DNA of 64,000 nt from Foliamicus sp965115835. GTDB taxonomy: Bacteria; Pseudomonadota; Gammaproteobacteria; Steroidobacterales; Foliamicaceae. Shown here piece after piece: positions 29,569 to 38,643 of the stretch. The DNA is taken from contig OZ220471.1 of NCBI GenBank assembly GCA_965115835.1, positions 1,550,001-1,614,000 on the forward strand, read 5' to 3'. The notes under the pieces are model-generated. The model made no database searches and was not told the DNA's origin. It saw only the letters and a list, made by a program, of their open reading frames with translations. Positions within the stretch are counted from its first letter, which is position 1, and each line of letters opens with the position of its first letter. The position numbers were made by a program, and so were the translations under genes.

Positions 29569-30853
29569 GGGCAGCCTCATTCCGGTTCGCGGTGGAGCGA
29601 ATCTTCGCCTCGAACTCCGGGCGGAAGTGCTTCAGGAAACTCTGCACCGGCCAGGCCGCGGCGTCGCCCAGCGCACAGATGGTGTGGCCCTCGATGTTGT
29701 TCGCCACGCTCAGCAGAAGGTCGAGATCGGAAACCCGGGCGCGGCCTTCCAGCATGCGGGTCAGCATCCGGTACAGCCAGCCCGTGCCCTCCCGGCAGGG
29801 GGTGCATTGCCCGCAGGACTCGGCGTAATAAAAGCGCGCAATGCGCCGCAACACGCTCACCATGCAGGTGTTCTCGTCCATCACGATCATGGCCCCGGTG
29901 CCCAGCGCGGACCCCGCCTTGCCCAGCGAGTCGTAGTCCATCGTGCATTCGCGGATGATTTCCGCCGGCAGCACGGGGACCGATGAACCGCCCGGGATCA
30001 CGGCCTTCAGCCGGCGACCCTTCCAGACCCCCCCGGCATGATCCAGCAAGTCGTTGAAGGACACGCCCAGGGGCGCCTCGTAGTTGCCGGGCTGCTCCAC
30101 GTGACCCGACACCGAATAGATCATGGTCCCGGCCGACTCGGGAGGGCCAAGCGACTTGAACCACTCCGCTCCGTTCTCCATGATGGCCGGCACGCAGGCC
30201 AGCGTCTGCGTGTTGTTCACCGTGGTGGGACGGCCGTACAGCCCGCTCTGCGCCGGAAACGGAGGCTTGAAGCGGGGCTTGCCCGGCTTGCCTTCCAGGG
30301 ACTCGAGAAGACCGGTTTCCTCGCCGCAGATATAGGCGCCCGCTCCCACAAAGGGGTGCAGTTCGAAATCGACCTGCGCCACGCCCAGCGCGCGGCCGAT
30401 CAGGCCGGCGTCGCGCGCTTCCCCGAGCGCCGCCAGAAACCTGGGAACCGGCTCGCCCAGAAACTCCCCGCGAATGTAGTTGTAGCCCACGGTGGCGCCC
30501 ATGGCGTACGCCGCAAGGGCCATGCCCTCGATCAGCACATGCGGGTTGTAGCGCAGGATGTCGCGGTCGTGGCAGGTGCCCGGCTCGCTCTCGTCGGAAT
30601 TGCACACCAGATAGCTGGGCTGCTCGCAATCCCGGGGCATGAAACTCCATTTCAAACCCGCGGGAAAACCCGCCCCGCCCCGCCCCCGCAGGCCGGAAGC
30701 CTTGACCGTCTCAAGGATCTCCGCGGCCTCGAGTTCGCCCGCCAGCACCCGCCGCCACACGCGGTAACCGCCCCGCTTGCGATAGGACTCCAGCAACCAC
30801 GGCCGTTCGGCCTCCGGCGGCGGCAAGCAGACAGGAACCAGCGGCACGCTCAA
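29561..30853 (-). CDS. nuoF: NADH-quinone oxidoreductase subunit F
   Basis: NADH-binding flavoprotein subunit, the electron entry point. 430 residues. The FMN/NADH glycine-rich site is LRGRGGAGFPAGLKW, then NSDESEPGTCHDR and GAYICGEETGLLESLEG. The N3 [4Fe-4S] ligands are ESCGQCTPCREG plus a late Cys in HTICALGDA. TTG 30853 overlaps the nuoE stop (TTGA); GTG 30847 is an alternative two codons in. Confidence 0.97.
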   Translation of the reverse strand: MSVPLVPVCLPPPEAERPWLLESYRKRGGYRVWRRVLAGELEAAEILETVKASGLRGRGGAGFPAGLKWSFMPRDCEQPSYLVCNSDESEPGTCHDRDILRYNPHVLIEGMALAAYAMGATVGYNYIRGEFLGEPVPRFLAALGEARDAGLIGRALGVAQVDFELHPFVGAGAYICGEETGLLESLEGKPGKPRFKPPFPAQSGLYGRPTTVNNTQTLACVPAIMENGAEWFKSLGPPESAGTMIYSVSGHVEQPGNYEAPLGVSFNDLLDHAGGVWKGRRLKAVIPGGSSVPVLPAEIIRECTMDYDSLGKAGSALGTGAMIVMDENTCMVSVLRRIARFYYAESCGQCTPCREGTGWLYRMLTRMLEGRARVSDLDLLLSVANNIEGHTICALGDAAAWPVQSFLKHFRPEFEAKIRSTANRNEAAHA

Positions 30854-31344
30854 CGCTGCAGTTCCTCGATGATGCGATCAGCCTCTTCGGGGCTTACCAG
30901 TTCGTGGTAGCGGTGATCGACCATCATCATGGGCGCCCCGGTGCACGCCGCCAGACACTCCTCCTCCTTTTTCAGATAAATGCGCCCGTCGCCGGTGCTC
31001 TCGCCCACGCTTATGCCCAGGCGACGCTCCAGGTGCTCCAGCAGCTCCTCGCCGCCCCGCAGCCAGCAGGAAATGTTGGTGCACACGGAAACGCAGTGGC
31101 GACCCACAGGGCGCACTTCGAACATGGAATAGAAGGTGGCCACCTCGTAGACCTGAATCGGCGGCAGTTCGAGCTCGTCCGCAACCGCGTCCATCAGGGG
31201 CGCCGAAAGCCAGCCGTCGTTTGCTTCCTGCGCCAGACGCAGCGCGTCCAGAACCGCCGAGCGCTGGCGGCCCGGCGGAAAGCGCCGCGCCGAGTCGCGA
31301 ATGGCGGTTCGCGCGTCGCTGGAAAACAGGGTTTTCTCGTTCAT
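30850..31344 (-). CDS. nuoE: NADH-quinone oxidoreductase subunit E
   Basis: Thioredoxin-like [2Fe-2S] subunit beside NuoF (cluster N1a). 164 residues. Ligands are CTNISC and, after the linker, CLAACTGAP. The helical N-terminal region precedes VYEVATFYSMF, a family hallmark. It begins six bases after the nuoD stop. Confidence 0.96.
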   Translation of the reverse strand: MNEKTLFSSDARTAIRDSARRFPPGRQRSAVLDALRLAQEANDGWLSAPLMDAVADELELPPIQVYEVATFYSMFEVRPVGRHCVSVCTNISCWLRGGEELLEHLERRLGISVGESTGDGRIYLKKEEECLAACTGAPMMMVDHRYHELVSPEEADRIIEELQR

Positions 31345-31350
31345 GCGGCC

Positions 31351-32604
31351 CTAGCGGTCGATCTCTCCGAACACGATGTCCATGGTACCCATGGTGGCTA
31401 CCACATCCGGGAGCATGTGGCCGCGCACCATCTCGTCCATGGCCGCCAGATGCGCAAAACCGGGCGCCCGGATCTTTACGCGATACGGCTTGTTGGCCCC
31501 GTCCGACACCAGATACACGCCGAACTCCCCCTTGGGATGCTCTACCGCCGCATAGGCCTCTCCCTCCGGCACGCAGTACCCTTCGGTGAAGAGCTTGAAG
31601 TGATGGATCAGCGATTCCATCTTTTCCTTCATCTCGGAACGCCCGGGCGAGGCCAGCTTGTAGTCCTCCACCATGACCGGTCCGGGATGGGCCCGCAGCC
31701 AGTCCACACACTGACCGATGATCCGGTTGGACTGGCGCAGCTCTTCCATGCGAACCAGATAGCGATCGTAACAATCGCCGTTGCTCCCCACCGGAATGTC
31801 GAAATCCAGATCCGCATAGGCGGCGTAAGGCTGCTTCTTGCGCAGGTCCCATTCCACCCCGGAACCGCGCAGCATGGGCCCCGAAAACCCCAGGTTGATG
31901 GCCCTTTCGGGGGGCACCACCGCAATCCCCACGGTACGCTGCTTCCAGATGCGGTTGTCGGTAAGCAGGGTCTCGTACTCGTCCACCTGCGCGGGAAAAC
32001 GCCGGGTGAAATGCTCGATGAAGTCGAGCAACGAACCGTCGCGGGCCTCGTCCATGGCCGCCTGCCGTGCTTTCCTGCGTCCCTGGCGGGCCAGATGTTT
32101 CGGCATGGCCGCCGGCAGGTCGCGATAGACGCCGCCGGGCCGGTAGTAGGTGGCGTGCATCCGGGCGCCAGAAACCGCTTCGTAGCAGTCCATCAGGTGT
32201 TCGCGCTCACGAAAACAGTACAGGAAGATCGTCATCGCGCCCACGTCCAGTCCGTGGCTGCCCAGCCACAGCAGGTGGTTCAGGATGCGGGTGATCTCGT
32301 CGAACATGACGCGGATGTAGCGAGCGCGGATTGGGGGCCTTACGCCCAGCAGTTTCTCGATGGCCAGGACATATCCGTGCTCGTTGGCCATCATCGAGAC
32401 ATAGTCCAGCCGGTCCATGTAACCGATGCTCTGGTTGTACGGCTTCGATTCCGCCAGTTTCTCCGTGGCCCTGTGCAGCAAACCGATGTGCGGGTCGGCG
32501 CGAACCACCACCTCGCCGTCCATTTCCAGCACCAGCCGCAATACACCGTGGGCGGCGGGGTGCTGGGGCCCGAAATTCAGGGTGTAGCTTTGAAATTCAG
32601 CCAC
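31351..32604 (-). CDS. nuoD: NADH-quinone oxidoreductase subunit D
   Basis: 49-kDa-type subunit that forms the quinone site with NuoB. 417 residues from GTG 32604, which lies inside the nuoC 3' end (8-base overlap). The quinone-site loop is GPQHPAAHGVLRL and the conserved Tyr region YMDRLDYVSMM. RGSGVEWDLRKKQPY and the C-terminal DIVFGEIDR are conserved. NuoC and NuoD are separate proteins here, not the fused form of E. coli. Confidence 0.97.
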   Translation of the reverse strand: MAEFQSYTLNFGPQHPAAHGVLRLVLEMDGEVVVRADPHIGLLHRATEKLAESKPYNQSIGYMDRLDYVSMMANEHGYVLAIEKLLGVRPPIRARYIRVMFDEITRILNHLLWLGSHGLDVGAMTIFLYCFREREHLMDCYEAVSGARMHATYYRPGGVYRDLPAAMPKHLARQGRRKARQAAMDEARDGSLLDFIEHFTRRFPAQVDEYETLLTDNRIWKQRTVGIAVVPPERAINLGFSGPMLRGSGVEWDLRKKQPYAAYADLDFDIPVGSNGDCYDRYLVRMEELRQSNRIIGQCVDWLRAHPGPVMVEDYKLASPGRSEMKEKMESLIHHFKLFTEGYCVPEGEAYAAVEHPKGEFGVYLVSDGANKPYRVKIRAPGFAHLAAMDEMVRGHMLPDVVATMGTMDIVFGEIDR

Positions 32605-33325
32605 TGTCCGCCGCCTCGTCGCCGTCTTCCGGCACGCCGGCGTCAGGCCGCAGTTCGGGGCGGTAACGGTGGTCGTCGCGAATCACGCGGGGCACCAGCG
32701 TTCGCGGTTCGATGCTGACCGGTTCGCTCACCACCCGCCGCTTGCTCTCGTCGTAGCGCACTTCCACCTTGCCGCTCAAGGGAAAATCCTTGCGGAAAGG
32801 ATGCCCGATGAAGCCGTAATCGGTGAGGATCCGGCGCAGGTCGCCATGACCCTCGAACACGATGCCGAACAGGTCGAAGGCTTCGCGCTCGAACCAGTCG
32901 GCCGCCTGCCAGACCCCGGTCACGGAGGGCAAAAGCGGAGGGGAATCGCCCTGCGCAAAGACCCGCAGCCGCAAACGCAGGTTGTGGCGCAACGACAACA
33001 GGTGGTAGATCCCGGCAAACCGCGCCGGAAACGACAAGGATTTCGCGGCAGGCGCCGCGGGACGGCCCGACCGGGAACCCGAATCCACGCCACGGCTGAA
33101 ACCCGTTCCGGTTGCCCCCTCGGTGCGCCATTCCACCTGTCCGTAGCCCAGGTAATCGATGCCGCAGACATCAATCAGCGACTCGAAGGAAAACGCTTCC
33201 TCGTCCCTCAGCGCGGTGGCAGTAGCCACGAGGTCCGGCGCATCCAGATCGAAACCGAGCTCCCCGCAGGAGGATTCGCGCGGGCGCAGCACATCCTCGA
33301 ACCGCGCGCACAGGGCCTGGGCCAT
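32597..33325 (-). CDS. nuoC: NADH-quinone oxidoreductase subunit C
   Basis: 30-kDa-type peripheral subunit. 242 residues from ATG 33325; GTG 33346 and TTG 33355 in the same frame would add 7 or 10. The hallmark block is WFEREAFDLFGIVFEGHGD followed by RILTDYGFIGHPFRKDFPL. A 25-residue Gly/Ser/Arg-rich insert at roughly 83-107 is unusual. The C-terminus contains VEVRYDE and is conserved until about residue 215. Confidence 0.94.
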   Translation of the reverse strand: MAQALCARFEDVLRPRESSCGELGFDLDAPDLVATATALRDEEAFSFESLIDVCGIDYLGYGQVEWRTEGATGTGFSRGVDSGSRSGRPAAPAAKSLSFPARFAGIYHLLSLRHNLRLRLRVFAQGDSPPLLPSVTGVWQAADWFEREAFDLFGIVFEGHGDLRRILTDYGFIGHPFRKDFPLSGKVEVRYDESKRRVVSEPVSIEPRTLVPRVIRDDHRYRPELRPDAGVPEDGDEAADSG

Positions 33326-33360
33326 GGATTCAAGGCGCAGGGACACGAACGGCAAACCAC

Positions 33361-33876
33361 TCAGGGGGCGGGCGTGGGGCGCGCCAGCGTGGCGCCGTGG
33401 CGAATCTTGTTGCGCAGTTGGAGAATGCCGTAAAACAGCGCCTCCGCCGTGGGCGGGCATCCGGGCACGTACACATCCACCGGCACGATGCGGTCGCAGC
33501 CGCGCACTACCGAATAGGCATAGTGGTAGTAGCCGCCTCCGTTGGCGCAGGAACCCATCGATATCACCCAACGCGGCTCCGGCATCTGATCGTAGACGCG
33601 CCGCAGCGCGGGGGCCATCTTGTTGCACAGGGTGCCTGCCACGATCATCACGTCCGACTGCCTGGGGCTGGGCCGGAACATGACGCCGAAGCGGTCGAGG
33701 TCGTAACGCGCCGCGCCCGCGTGCATCATTTCCACCGCGCAGCAAGCCAGACCGAAGGTCATCGGCCACATCGAGCCGGTTCGCGCCCACTTCAGCAGCT
33801 TGTCGAACGAGGTCACGACAAAGCCCTGGTCGCGGGCCTCCGCAAGGGTATCGGAAAGCTCCCTCAGGCGGGGCAT
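33361..33876 (-). CDS. nuoB: NADH-quinone oxidoreductase subunit B
   Basis: PSST-type subunit holding cluster N2, the last electron donor to quinone. 171 residues from ATG 33876, giving the usual start before GFVVTSFDKLLKWARTGS. Cluster ligands are the tandem Cys in GLACCAVEMMHAG, the Cys in SMGSCANGGGYYH and the final Cys in VPGCPPTAEAL. The frame stays open to TTG 33957, which would add 27 basic residues without family support. The 232 bases between this gene and nuoA hold no other gene. Confidence 0.95.
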   Translation of the reverse strand: MPRLRELSDTLAEARDQGFVVTSFDKLLKWARTGSMWPMTFGLACCAVEMMHAGAARYDLDRFGVMFRPSPRQSDVMIVAGTLCNKMAPALRRVYDQMPEPRWVISMGSCANGGGYYHYAYSVVRGCDRIVPVDVYVPGCPPTAEALFYGILQLRNKIRHGATLARPTPAP

Positions 33877-34108
33877 GGCGCTGGCAGCCTGTCGCACCGG
33901 GCCGGGCGCGGCCTTGCAGCGCCCTGCCCGATCCCATGTCTTGTTCGGGCGCGGCAATGACGCCCGAGCACCGCGCCCGCCCTTTCCGATGTCCGGACGA
34001 TTCGGCCACGCCGGTGCTGGCGCCGGCTCGCGGCGCCCCGGCCCGACCCAGCCTCGCGGGGGCGCGCTTCGCCGCGGCCATGACCCGGAATCCGGCGGTA
34101 TCTTCGGA

Positions 34109-34465
34109 CTAGTCCCATTCCAGAGCCCCCTTGCGCCACTCGTAGACGAAACCCACCACCAGGATCAGCAGGAATATGCCCATGGCGATGAGCCCCTGAA
34201 GACCGATGGCGTCCAATGCAACCGCCCAGGGAAACAGGAAGGCGATTTCCAGATCGAAGATGATGAACAGGATGGCGACCAGGTAATAGCGCACATCGAA
34301 TCGCATTTGCGAGTCCTCGAAGGCGTCGAAACCGCACTCGTAGGGCGCGAGTTTGCGCTCGTCCCTCTGGCGGCGTCCAAGCAGCAGACCCAGCCCGAGC
34401 AGCGCCAGCGCGATGACCATCGCCACGCAGAGGAACAGCAGCACGGGCAGATAACTGGCGGGCAT
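34109..34465 (-). CDS. nuoA: NADH-quinone oxidoreductase subunit A
   Basis: Small three-helix membrane subunit at the arm junction of complex I. 118 residues. The first loop carries YECGFDAFEDSQMRFDVRYY with the conserved Cys and acidic residues, then FIIFDLEIAFLFPWAV. First gene of the nuo operon, 55 bases downstream of tRNA-Leu(GAG), so probably cotranscribed with tpiA-secG-tRNA. Confidence 0.96.
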   Translation of the reverse strand: MPASYLPVLLFLCVAMVIALALLGLGLLLGRRQRDERKLAPYECGFDAFEDSQMRFDVRYYLVAILFIIFDLEIAFLFPWAVALDAIGLQGLIAMGIFLLILVVGFVYEWRKGALEWD

Positions 34466-34520
34466 ATCGGATCGACAGGCTATTCCCCGGCGCGGTTCGC
34501 TTGCCTATCCGGCATGGGTG

Positions 34521-34602
34521 TGCCGATGGCCGGACTCGAACCGGCACGGCTTGCGCCACTGCCCCCTCAAGACAGCGTGTCTACCATTTCCACCACATCG
34601 GC
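34521..34602 (-). tRNA. tRNA-Leu (anticodon GAG)
   Basis: 82 bases to the discriminator A. The acceptor stem GCCGATG pairs with CATCGGC. The anticodon stem CTGTC/GGCAG (one U-G pair) encloses TTGAGGG, giving anticodon GAG for CUC/CUU. A long variable arm is present. The bases after the discriminator are CAC, so CCA is not encoded, unlike the other two tRNA genes in the window. It lies between secG and nuoA, the position of leuU in enterobacteria. Confidence 0.94.
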
Positions 34603-34651
34603 AAGAACAGAAAAGCGACTTCATGCGGCTAACCCGCCAACCTCACCGGCC

Positions 34652-35002
34652 TCAATCGGTCTGCTCCGCGGGATCATCCTGCGGCAACGACGGCAAGTCT
34701 TCGTCCGCCTCGCCCGCAGGCTCGACCGCAGCGGACTCCTCGGCCGGCGCCGGCAATGACTCCAGCAGGCTCTGTTCCGGCTTCGGCCTGCCGATCCCGG
34801 TAAGTATCAAACTGGTCGCAAAGAACAGCGTGGCCAGCACTGCCGTAACCCGCGACAGGAAATTGGCGGAACCGCGGGCGCCGAATACGGTCCCGGAGGC
34901 GCCCGAACCGAAAGCGGCGCCCGTCTCCGCGCCCTTTCCGCGCTGCAGCAGCACAAAAACGACGATCAACACGGCAACCAGCACATGGGCCGCCAGAAAC
35001 AA
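34652..35002 (-). CDS. secG: Protein translocase subunit SecG
   Basis: Accessory subunit of the SecYEG channel. 116 residues from TTG 35002. Helix 1 contains VLVAVLIVVFVLLQRGKG, then GAAFGSGASGTVFGARGSANFLSR, the most conserved SecG block, then helix 2 (TAVLATLFFATSLILTGI). The C-terminal 45 residues are acidic and Pro-rich. No ATG is available; CTG codons slightly upstream are alternatives. Lies between tpiA and tRNA-Leu, a conserved gammaproteobacterial order. Confidence 0.92.
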   Translation of the reverse strand: MFLAAHVLVAVLIVVFVLLQRGKGAETGAAFGSGASGTVFGARGSANFLSRVTAVLATLFFATSLILTGIGRPKPEQSLLESLPAPAEESAAVEPAGEADEDLPSLPQDDPAEQTD

Positions 35003-35032
35003 TTGCTGTAACAGAGCTGCTACCCCCGCCAG

Positions 35033-35806
35033 TCAAGCCGTAATAATCCGCCTGAAGTCCTTCAGGTCCAGCGACGCGCCCCCCACCAAACCACCGTCAA
35101 TGTCCCGCTGGGCAAACAATGCAGCCGCGTTGGCTCCCTTCACGCTGCCCCCGTACAAAATCCGTACTCCGTTTGCAATTCTAGCATCGACGCGCGCGAT
35201 CGAAGCGCGCAAGAGCGCATGCACTTCCTGCGCCTGTGCAGGCGTGGCGGTACAGCCCGTGCCGATGGCCCAGACCGGCTCGTAGGCCAGGGCCGCGTTA
35301 TCGAATGCCGCTGCGCCGCAGCGATCAAGAACCGCCCCGAGCTGCCTCAAGACCACTTCGGCGGTGCGGCCCGCCTCCCGCTCGGCCGACGTTTCGCCCA
35401 CGCAAAGCACCGGCGCCAGCGCTGCGGCAGAGGCTTGGGCAAACTTGCGCGCCACCCGTTCATCCGTTTCCCCGAAAGACGCCCTGCGCTCCGAGTGCCC
35501 CACCAGCACATGGCTGCATCCGCAATCGGCCAGCATCCGGGCGGATACTTCCCCGGTGTGTGCGCCCTCCCGATGCGCGGAAACATCCTGCGCCCCCAGC
35601 TGCACGGCAATGCCATTGCCGGGACGGCGTTCCCCGAGAACACGGTTGACGGCGGAAAAATAGGGAAAGGGAGGAAACACCACGACTTCGGGCATTTCCC
35701 CGGAATGCGACCGTGGCGATCCGGCCAGCCCCGCAGCCAGCGCTTCCAGGGATGCACGGTCGCCGTGCATCTTCCAGTTGCCCGCCACGATACGGCGGCG
35801 CTTCAT
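35033..35806 (-). CDS. tpiA: Triosephosphate isomerase
   Basis: Interconverts dihydroxyacetone phosphate and glyceraldehyde 3-phosphate. 257 residues from ATG 35806, which overlaps the glmM stop (ATGA). Active-site elements are all visible: the substrate Lys in AGNWKMHG, the catalytic His in VLVGHSERR, the catalytic Glu in AYEPVWAIGTG with the mobile loop following, and the phosphate-binding YGGSV near the C-terminus. Confidence 0.96.
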   Translation of the reverse strand: MKRRRIVAGNWKMHGDRASLEALAAGLAGSPRSHSGEMPEVVVFPPFPYFSAVNRVLGERRPGNGIAVQLGAQDVSAHREGAHTGEVSARMLADCGCSHVLVGHSERRASFGETDERVARKFAQASAAALAPVLCVGETSAEREAGRTAEVVLRQLGAVLDRCGAAAFDNAALAYEPVWAIGTGCTATPAQAQEVHALLRASIARVDARIANGVRILYGGSVKGANAAALFAQRDIDGGLVGGASLDLKDFRRIITA

Positions 35807-37149
35807 CGCCACGGCCCCCCACCGGAGCCATTGCGGGCAGCGAGCGCCCGCGCCACGCCGGCAGCCGCCTGCTCCACCCGGGCGCGGTCCGGACCCTCCG
35901 CCACCACGCGCACCACCGGCTCCGTGCCCGAAGGGCGCACCACGATACGGCCCTCCCCGCCCAGCAGTTCGTGCGCCTCGCGCACGGCCCGGTCTACCCT
36001 GGGGTCCTCAAGCGCGCCGGCGCCGTTGGACGGGACGTTGAGGCGGGCCTGCTCGGTGTGCGGCATGTGTACGGCCAGATCGGCCAGCGAACATCCATTG
36101 CGGCGCATCACGGCCAGGACTTCCAGGGCCACCACCATGCCGTCGCCGGTGGTGGACTTGTCCAGGCACAGAATATGGCCGGAGCTTTCTCCGCCCAGCA
36201 CCCCTCCCAGCTCCTGAAGCATGTTGACGACCTGCCGGTCGCCGACTTGCCCGCGGCGGAAGGCGATGCCCTCCGCCTGCAAGCCACGCTCAAGCGCCAG
36301 GCTGCTGATCTCGGTGCCCACCACCGGCCCCTGCAACCGGCCAGCATCCCGGCGCGCCCTTGCCAGGATCAGAAGCAGAGCATCGCCATCAAGCGTCTTG
36401 CCGTTGCTGTCCACCATGACCACCCGGTCGCCGTCGCCGTCCAGCGCAATACCGAGGTCGGCCTCCACCGCCTTCACCGTGCGGCACAGCAGGTCCGGCT
36501 GGGTGGCGCCGCAGCGGTCATTGATGTTGCGGCCGTTCGGAGAACAACCCAGCGGAACCAGTTCCGCGCCCAGCGCCGTGAGCATGGCGGGAGCCACGCG
36601 GTAGGAGGCGCCGTGCGCGCAATCGACGACGATCTTCAGCCCTTCGAGGGACAGGCCGTCGGGCACGGTCCCCAGACAGTGGCGCTCGTACCGCTCGCGG
36701 GCGTCATCGACCCGGCGCACCTGACCCAGGGCCGTGGAATCCAGGGTCGCCGCCGGGTCGTCGATATGCCTTTCGATCTGCGCCTCGTCCTCAAGCGCCA
36801 GCTTGAAACCGTCGCGCCTGAAAAACTTGATGCCGTTGTCGGAATAGACATTGTGGGAGGCGCTGATCACCACCCCGAGGTCGGCGCCCAGTTCCTGGGC
36901 AAGCAATGCCACGCCGGGGGTGGGCAACGGGCCGGAAAGCCGCACATCGACTCCCGCGGAAACGAACCCCGCCTCCAGCGCCGACTCGAACATGTAGCCG
37001 GACACGCGCGTGTCCTTGCCGATCACCACCATGCCGCCCCACGACAGCAGGGCGCGCGCGGCGGCGGCCGCCAGCCGCAAGGCAAACTCGGCAGTCATGG
37101 GATATTGACCCACGGCGCCGCGCACTCCGTCGGTACCGAAAAATCTCAT
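35803..37149 (-). CDS. glmM: Phosphoglucosamine mutase
   Basis: Converts glucosamine-6-phosphate to glucosamine-1-phosphate for peptidoglycan and lipopolysaccharide. 448 residues. FFGTDGVRG opens the protein. The phosphoserine loop ISASHN (Ser98) is followed by VYSDNGIKFF, where most relatives have Pro directly after the Asn. The metal-binding loop LDGDGDR and the C-terminal phosphate site RPSGTEPVVRV are intact. folP and ftsH, the usual upstream neighbours, are replaced by a UbiD-family gene. Confidence 0.95.
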   Translation of the reverse strand: MRFFGTDGVRGAVGQYPMTAEFALRLAAAAARALLSWGGMVVIGKDTRVSGYMFESALEAGFVSAGVDVRLSGPLPTPGVALLAQELGADLGVVISASHNVYSDNGIKFFRRDGFKLALEDEAQIERHIDDPAATLDSTALGQVRRVDDARERYERHCLGTVPDGLSLEGLKIVVDCAHGASYRVAPAMLTALGAELVPLGCSPNGRNINDRCGATQPDLLCRTVKAVEADLGIALDGDGDRVVMVDSNGKTLDGDALLLILARARRDAGRLQGPVVGTEISSLALERGLQAEGIAFRRGQVGDRQVVNMLQELGGVLGGESSGHILCLDKSTTGDGMVVALEVLAVMRRNGCSLADLAVHMPHTEQARLNVPSNGAGALEDPRVDRAVREAHELLGGEGRIVVRPSGTEPVVRVVAEGPDRARVEQAAAGVARALAARNGSGGGPWR

Positions 37150-37173
37150 GGCTCGCCAACCGGCTCCGGGGGA

Positions 37174-38643
37174 TCAATCCCCGAAGTACTGTTCCCAGCG
37201 CTCGTCCACCAGCGCAAACGCTTCCGCGGCGCGCTCTTCCATGACCGTGCGGTTGTCCTCGGCGAAAACGTTGGGGCCGCCTTCCGCCGGAAGTTGCCGC
37301 GTGGCATCGATGAGTATCTTGCTGGAAAGCGCATTGCGCCGGGTGCTGGGATCGATCATGAAAGAAAATGTCTGCCTGACCGTCAGGCTGGCGGGCCAGG
37401 GCTGCCAGCGCGTGCATACCGCGTGCATCACCCTGGAGAGATCGGTGGGGTCGACATCCCGGTCCAGGATGATGATCATCTTCTTGCTGAAACCAATCAT
37501 CCGGTAGCCCATGATCAGCAAGCCGGCCTCAATCCCCTCGCCCGGCATCCGCTTGTCGATGCAGGCGATCACCATGGAAGGAATGTCGGGCGGCATATGC
37601 AGCTTGACCAGGTTGGGCATGATCCGTTTCAGACGGGCGAAATGCCCCACCTGCCACGGCCAGGTGAGGTAGGCGCCGCCGATCCCCGGCCAGACGTTGT
37701 AAACCCAGGGGTCTTCCCGGTGGGTAATGGCCTTGATCGTCAGGTAATGATTGGGCGCCGACTCGCCGATGTAGCCCAGCATTTCGCCGTACGGCCCCTC
37801 CATCTCCTTGTCCGTGCTGATTTCTCCCTCGATGACGAGCTCGGCGCAGGCCGGCGCCATGAGCGGGTTCGTTTCGGCCCCCACCAGCGCCACCGGCCGG
37901 CCCCGGAAACCCCCGGACAACGCAAACTCGTCGTCGCCCAGCTCCCCCACCCGAGTGCTGCTCATCATCCAGGTAATCGGATCCAGCCCGGTTGCGATGA
38001 CGCAGGGCACGCTCTTCCTGCCCTGTGCGATGGCCTTGCGCATCATCATTGCGCCGTGGTTCTGCCCGGTAAAGCAGATCCCCAGTTTTTGCGGCCCTTT
38101 CACCTGCAAACGGTAGGTTCCCACATTACGGCCGATATCCGGATCTTCCATGATGACGGATCCGGTACTGATGAACCGGCCGCCATCGGCGGGATTGTTC
38201 CGGATCCAGGGAAAACGGTCCAGGTCGGCATCCTTGCCGAACAGCTTGACCTGCTTGCAGGGCGCGCTGGCCGCCTCGACTTCCACCGGCGCCAACTGCC
38301 CGAAACGATAGTGCTCGTCCATATGCCCGGCCAGTTCGCGCTCGACTGCCTGATTCATCTCGCTCTCGTCGTCGCTCAAGTCCTCGACGCCCAGGCACAT
38401 GGCGACGGTCTTGAAGCTGTTGAGGATGTTGCACAGGACCGGCGACCCGTACCAGCGACCGTTCATCTTCGTGCGTTCCACCAGGAAGGCCGGCGCCGAG
38501 GTCCCCATGCGATCCTCCAGGCGGTACGAAAAGGCCGTCATTTCATAACGGTCCTGGTCCATCTCCGGGATGCGCAGCAACCTGCCCTGCTGCTGCATGG
38601 CGGCGGCGTATTCGCGCAACGAATCAAACGGCTTCTTGGCCAT
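37174..38643 (-). CDS. UbiD-family (prenylated-FMN) decarboxylase
   Basis: Reversible decarboxylase of the UbiD family, expected to need prenylated FMN made by a UbiX-type partner not seen here. 489 residues from ATG 38643. Family blocks are RNNPADGGRFIS, NVGTYRLQVKG, NHGAMMMRKA and EGPYGEMLGYIGES with the acidic active-site residues, and MIDPSTRR late in the protein. It is not certain that this is the ubiquinone enzyme; other members act on aromatic or alpha,beta-unsaturated acids. TTG 38715 has a better ribosome-binding site (AGGAG, six bases away) and would add 24 basic residues. Confidence 0.85.
   Translation of the reverse strand: MAKKPFDSLREYAAAMQQQGRLLRIPEMDQDRYEMTAFSYRLEDRMGTSAPAFLVERTKMNGRWYGSPVLCNILNSFKTVAMCLGVEDLSDDESEMNQAVERELAGHMDEHYRFGQLAPVEVEAASAPCKQVKLFGKDADLDRFPWIRNNPADGGRFISTGSVIMEDPDIGRNVGTYRLQVKGPQKLGICFTGQNHGAMMMRKAIAQGRKSVPCVIATGLDPITWMMSSTRVGELGDDEFALSGGFRGRPVALVGAETNPLMAPACAELVIEGEISTDKEMEGPYGEMLGYIGESAPNHYLTIKAITHREDPWVYNVWPGIGGAYLTWPWQVGHFARLKRIMPNLVKLHMPPDIPSMVIACIDKRMPGEGIEAGLLIMGYRMIGFSKKMIIILDRDVDPTDLSRVMHAVCTRWQPWPASLTVRQTFSFMIDPSTRRNALSSKILIDATRQLPAEGGPNVFAEDNRTVMEERAAEAFALVDERWEQYFGD

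Noticed and set aside
33877..34108. N-terminally extended nuoB or an extra gene between nuoA and nuoB
   Set aside because: The extra codons are basic and unlike any NuoB N-terminus, and no other ORF is convincing.
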